NCBI GenBank assembly: GCA_019637225.1
Contig: JAHBWC010000026.1
Location: 1-64,000, forward strand
Source: Labilithrix sp.
Lineage (GTDB): Bacteria; Myxococcota_A; Polyangia; Polyangiales; Polyangiaceae
Length of the DNA: 64,000 nucleotides
Reading direction: 5' to 3'
The stretch's first letter is position 1, and each line of letters opens with the position of its first letter. The notes under the pieces were generated by a model. It searched no databases and had not been told where the DNA came from. It saw nothing but the letters and a program-made list of their open reading frames with translations. A program made the position numbers and the translations under genes. Positions 61,606 to 64,000 of this stretch are shown piece after piece.

Positions 61606-61650
61606 CGAGGCCCATCGGAACGAGGTCCATCAAAACGAGCTCCATCGGAA
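61606..61650. repeat. Three tandem 15-bp repeats upstream of the REC-EAL gene
   Basis: Units CGAGGCCCATCGGAA, CGAGGTCCATCAAAA and CGAGCTCCATCGGAA lie head to tail directly before the REC-EAL start. They may be binding sites, or, if the upstream GTG is used, code for pentapeptides. Confidence 0.7.
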
Positions 61651-61750
61651 CAGCGCGGCTGGCTCACGTCAACGTGGGAGTCCGCGGAATCGTGGAAAGT
61701 CGACTCACCGCGGACTTAACGGTCGCTCGCTCGCGACGTTCATCGAGTCC

Positions 61751-62092
61751 ATGGATTCGTCCGATCGCCGCCGCGACGTCCGCGCGCACGCCTCGCCCCC
61801 CGCCCAGATCCTCCGCGTCGGCTCCGCCGAACGCATCGAGATCCTGAACGCGAGCTACCGAGGGCTCTTCATCCGCACGAACACGCCGCCCCCGCTGAAC
61901 CAGCTCCTGCGCATCCGCATCGAGCTCCCGACGAAGACCGTCGAGCTCAACGGCGTCCCCGTCCGCGTCGTGGCCGACGGCAGCGGGCGTGCGGGGATCG
62001 GTGTGCGCTTCTTCGCGCTGAACGGCGAGGACAAGCGGTTCTGGGAGTCGTACATCACGAGCCTCCTGTCGCCGCGCCGGATGGCGGCGTGA
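61751..62092 (+). CDS. PilZ-domain protein
   Basis: A 113-residue single PilZ domain: RRRDVR (6-11) matches the RxxxR c-di-GMP loop, and LNASYRGLFI the second motif (NxSxxG in place of DxSxxG), ending in GVRFF. It likely binds c-di-GMP and signals to motility or exopolysaccharide machinery. Divergent from the REC-EAL gene, so writer and reader of the signal sit together. Confidence 0.88.
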   Translation: MDSSDRRRDVRAHASPPAQILRVGSAERIEILNASYRGLFIRTNTPPPLNQLLRIRIELPTKTVELNGVPVRVVADGSGRAGIGVRFFALNGEDKRFWESYITSLLSPRRMAA

Positions 62093-62241
62093 CGGTGTTT
62101 CCCGTGCGCGAAACGGCTGACCGCCATCCTTCTGACGAGCGCCACTTCCTTGGTGGTCGGCGCCAGGTGGATGACGCCGGTGTTTGCGGTCAATTCTCGG
62201 AAATGCACGATTTTAGCGCTGTCCACGGCGCGGCGGGGCGG

Positions 62242-62257
62242 TGGCACGGAGGGTGCT
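62242..62257 (+). promoter_or_regulatory. Candidate sigma-54 (-24/-12) promoter
   Basis: TGGCAC, five bases, then GTGCT gives GG-N10-GC spacing (GG at 62243-62244, GC at 62255-62256), close to the consensus TGGCAC-N5-TTGCW. It lies just before the FliA-type sigma gene; the predicted start is near the ATG at 62270. Confidence 0.35.
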
Positions 62258-62269
62258 GAAGCACCTGTC

Positions 62270-62935
62270 ATGGAAACGCAGCCCGCCCCGCTCACGCTCT
62301 CGAACAGCGACTTCGCCGCTCACATGCACCTCGTCCTCGGCATCGTCGCCGACTTCATGCGTCGCGTCCCGCGAAGCGTCCAGCGCGAGGACCTCGTCGC
62401 CGCCGGCTCGGTGGGCCTGCTCCACGCGCTCCGTTCGCAGAAGCACACCTGCCCGGAGATGCTCACCGCCTATGCGCGCATCCGCATCCGCGGCGCCGTG
62501 ATCGACGAGCTGCGCCGCCACGACTGGTCTCCCCGCCGCCGCCGCACCCCGGCCGCGAGCGCCGCGCAGAGCGGCGCCCCCGTCATCAAGAACGCGCCGA
62601 CGACGGCGTCGAACGGCGAGGAGAAGACGGGCGTCGTCGTGGTCGGCTTCGACGACCTTCCCCCGACGCACTCGCTCCGCGAGGAGGGGCCGTCGCCGTT
62701 CGAGCAGGTCGAGATCCGGCGCTCGAGTGTGGACGTTCGCCGCGCCGTCGAGAAGCTCCCGGCGCGCGAGCGCACCATCGTTCGGATGCGCTACTTCGAC
62801 GATGTCTCGAGCAAGGCCATTGCGTCATCGCTTGGTTTGAGTGAAGCTCGAGTCTCGCAATTGCTTGCGCGTGCGACCTCGCAGCTCAAGCAGCTCCTGA
62901 CGGAGCAGCCGGGAGAGCTGAATCTCGCGGCGTAG
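62270..62935 (+). CDS. FliA/WhiG-type RNA polymerase sigma factor
   Basis: A 221-residue sigma-28-like factor: region 2 (MHLVLGIVADFMRRVP to YARIRIRGAVIDELRRHDW, with the FliA signature IRIRGAVIDELRR) and region 4 (LPARERTIVRMRYFDDVSSKAIASSLGLSEARVSQLL). Region 3 is reduced and replaced by a Ser/Thr/Ala linker. FliA-like factors drive late flagellar, motility or sporulation genes. No flagellar genes are nearby; myxobacteria usually lack flagella, so a developmental role is likely. Confidence 0.88.
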   Translation: METQPAPLTLSNSDFAAHMHLVLGIVADFMRRVPRSVQREDLVAAGSVGLLHALRSQKHTCPEMLTAYARIRIRGAVIDELRRHDWSPRRRRTPAASAAQSGAPVIKNAPTTASNGEEKTGVVVVGFDDLPPTHSLREEGPSPFEQVEIRRSSVDVRRAVEKLPARERTIVRMRYFDDVSSKAIASSLGLSEARVSQLLARATSQLKQLLTEQPGELNLAA

Positions 62936-62949
62936 CGCGGAGGAGCACA

Positions 62950-64000
62950 ATGACCGAGCCGGGGGCGGCTACCAACGCGGAAGACCGACCCTCCCTTCGC
63001 CCCGACGGCGAGGCTCCGATTCGTGTGCTCGTGGTCGACGACGAGAGCGGCGTGCGAAACGCCATCTCGCGCGTCCTCCGCAACGCGGGGATGCTCCCGT
63101 CCGCCGTCGAGAGCGGTGCGGGGGCGCTCGAGCTCCTCGAGCGCGAGCCCTTCGATGTTGCACTTCTCGACGTTCGCATGCCGAGCATGACGGGGCCGCA
63201 GCTCCTGTCGCGCATCAAGGCGGCGCGCTACCCGGCCGAGGTCATCATGATGACGGCGTTCGCCGACATCGCGACCACGGTGAGCGCGGTCAAGGAAGGC
63301 GCCTACGGCTTTCTGACCAAGCCGTTCGTCGCGAACGAGTCGATCGTCATCGAGGTCTTGAACGCCGCGGGCCACAAGCGCCTGCGCGAGCGTACCGAGC
63401 GGCTCCAGCGGGAGCTCGCCGACCTCCGCCCAGGCGAGATGGTGGGCCTCTGCGCGCAGATGCGCGAGGTGAACCGCATCATCTCGGGCGTCGCGAAGGC
63501 GGACTCGACGATCCTCGTGCTCGGCGAGAGCGGCACGGGCAAGGAGCTCGTCGCGCGCGCGATCCATCAGCGGTCACGGCGCGCGAGCAAGCCGCTCGTG
63601 GCGGTCAACTGCGCCGCGATTCCGCAGGAGCTCGTCGAGAGCGAGCTCTTCGGCCATACGCGCGGCGCCTTCACGACGGCGCTCTCCGCGCGCGCCGGCC
63701 TCTTCGAGGCGGCGAACGGCGGCACGCTCTTCCTCGACGAGATCGGCGATCTGCCGACGAGCGCGCAGGTGAAGCTCCTCCGCACGCTCGAGTCCGGCGA
63801 GGTGAAGCCCGTCGGGAGCGACTCGGTCAAGCACGTCGACGTCCGCGTGGTCGCGGCCACGAACGCGAACCTCAAGGCCGCCATCGCGGCCGGCACGTTC
63901 CGTCAGGACCTCTTCTACCGGCTCAACGTCATCGCCGTGAACCTGCCTCCGCTCCGCGAGCGCGACGACGACGTGCTGCGGCTGGCGCAGCATTTCCTCC
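62950..64000 (+). CDS. Sigma-54-dependent response regulator, NtrC family (partial)
   Basis: REC-AAA+ protein: REC with Asp74 (VALLDVRMP), Thr102 and Lys124, then a sigma-54 activation domain with Walker A GESGTGKE (192-199), Walker B FLDEIG, and RLNVIAVNLPPLRER near the edge. The sigma-54 contact loop reads GAFTTA (239-244) instead of GAFTGA. The C-terminal DNA-binding domain lies beyond the window. AGGAG precedes the ATG, 14 bp after the sigma-factor stop, so the two are probably co-transcribed. Confidence 0.92.
   Translation, partial: MTEPGAATNAEDRPSLRPDGEAPIRVLVVDDESGVRNAISRVLRNAGMLPSAVESGAGALELLEREPFDVALLDVRMPSMTGPQLLSRIKAARYPAEVIMMTAFADIATTVSAVKEGAYGFLTKPFVANESIVIEVLNAAGHKRLRERTERLQRELADLRPGEMVGLCAQMREVNRIISGVAKADSTILVLGESGTGKELVARAIHQRSRRASKPLVAVNCAAIPQELVESELFGHTRGAFTTALSARAGLFEAANGGTLFLDEIGDLPTSAQVKLLRTLESGEVKPVGSDSVKHVDVRVVAATNANLKAAIAAGTFRQDLFYRLNVIAVNLPPLRERDDDVLRLAQHFL

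Noticed and set aside
1..64000. tRNA, rRNA, CRISPR or insertion-sequence features
   Set aside because: I looked for cloverleaf T-arm sequences, repeat-spacer arrays, transposase motifs and terminal inverted repeats and saw none; a covariance or repeat search would settle it.

Overview
The window is a GC-rich (about 70% by eye) bacterial chromosome segment with dense genes on both strands. It has many short secreted lipoproteins with Asp/Gly/Ser-rich linkers, Pkn2-type Ser/Thr kinases, FecR-type anti-sigma proteins, hybrid histidine kinases and free-standing REC domains. This suggests a myxobacterium (Polyangia, possibly near Labilithrix/Sorangium). That placement is inferred from gene content; no rRNA or other decisive marker is present. 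No tRNA, rRNA, IS element or CRISPR array was seen.

Layout. 1-16 kb: a trypsin-like protease lipoprotein (cut by the left edge), a lipoprotein with a possible clan CD His/Cys dyad, a GreA/B-family factor, a Kazal-domain lipoprotein, a receiver protein, a phosphodiester glycosidase-like protein, an ACP-like protein lacking its phosphopantetheine serine, a DsbD-like reductase, a pair of small lipoproteins, an NRDE protein, glyQ, a Fe-S uracil-DNA glycosylase and a HExxH metalloprotease. 16-28 kb: an ECF sigma factor with a FecR-type partner, an OatA-like O-acyltransferase, a Ser/Thr kinase, pgeF, an unexpected mutH, and a PLP/CBS-domain cystathionine beta-synthase. 28-33 kb: a hotdog thioesterase, a zinc-ribbon/repeat protein, a HEAT-THUMP-methyltransferase fusion, an SDR-type threonine dehydrogenase and a macro-domain protein. 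33.4-36.4 kb: three overlapping genes resembling SdpC, SdpA and SdpB of the Bacillus cannibalism-toxin system, facing a small winged-helix-like gene. 36.5-49 kb: kbl, glutamate dehydrogenase, a PEGA protein, a Cys-rich lipoprotein, a second Ser/Thr kinase, tyrA (chorismate mutase-prephenate dehydrogenase), a PAP2 phosphatase, a membrane-anchored protein with three DsbA-like domains, and a HExxH lipoprotein. 49-59 kb: six minus-strand genes in a row (HTH-receiver, ThDP-dependent enzyme, KAS III-like ketosynthase, then three histidine kinases). The ketosynthase gene and the N-terminal sensor part of the adjacent hybrid kinase share a GC dip. 59-64 kb: CBS-pair protein, receiver, REC-EAL phosphodiesterase, PilZ protein, FliA/WhiG-type sigma factor and a sigma-54 activator cut by the right edge.

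Two candidate systems stand out. One is the sdpCAB-like operon, which should make, mature and export a peptide toxin or signal. The other is the ThDP enzyme-ketosynthase-hybrid kinase cluster, which has the look of a small-molecule synthase beside its receptor. Threonine catabolism (tdh, kbl) flanks the Sdp block. The right end is regulatory and centres on c-di-GMP and alternative sigma factors.
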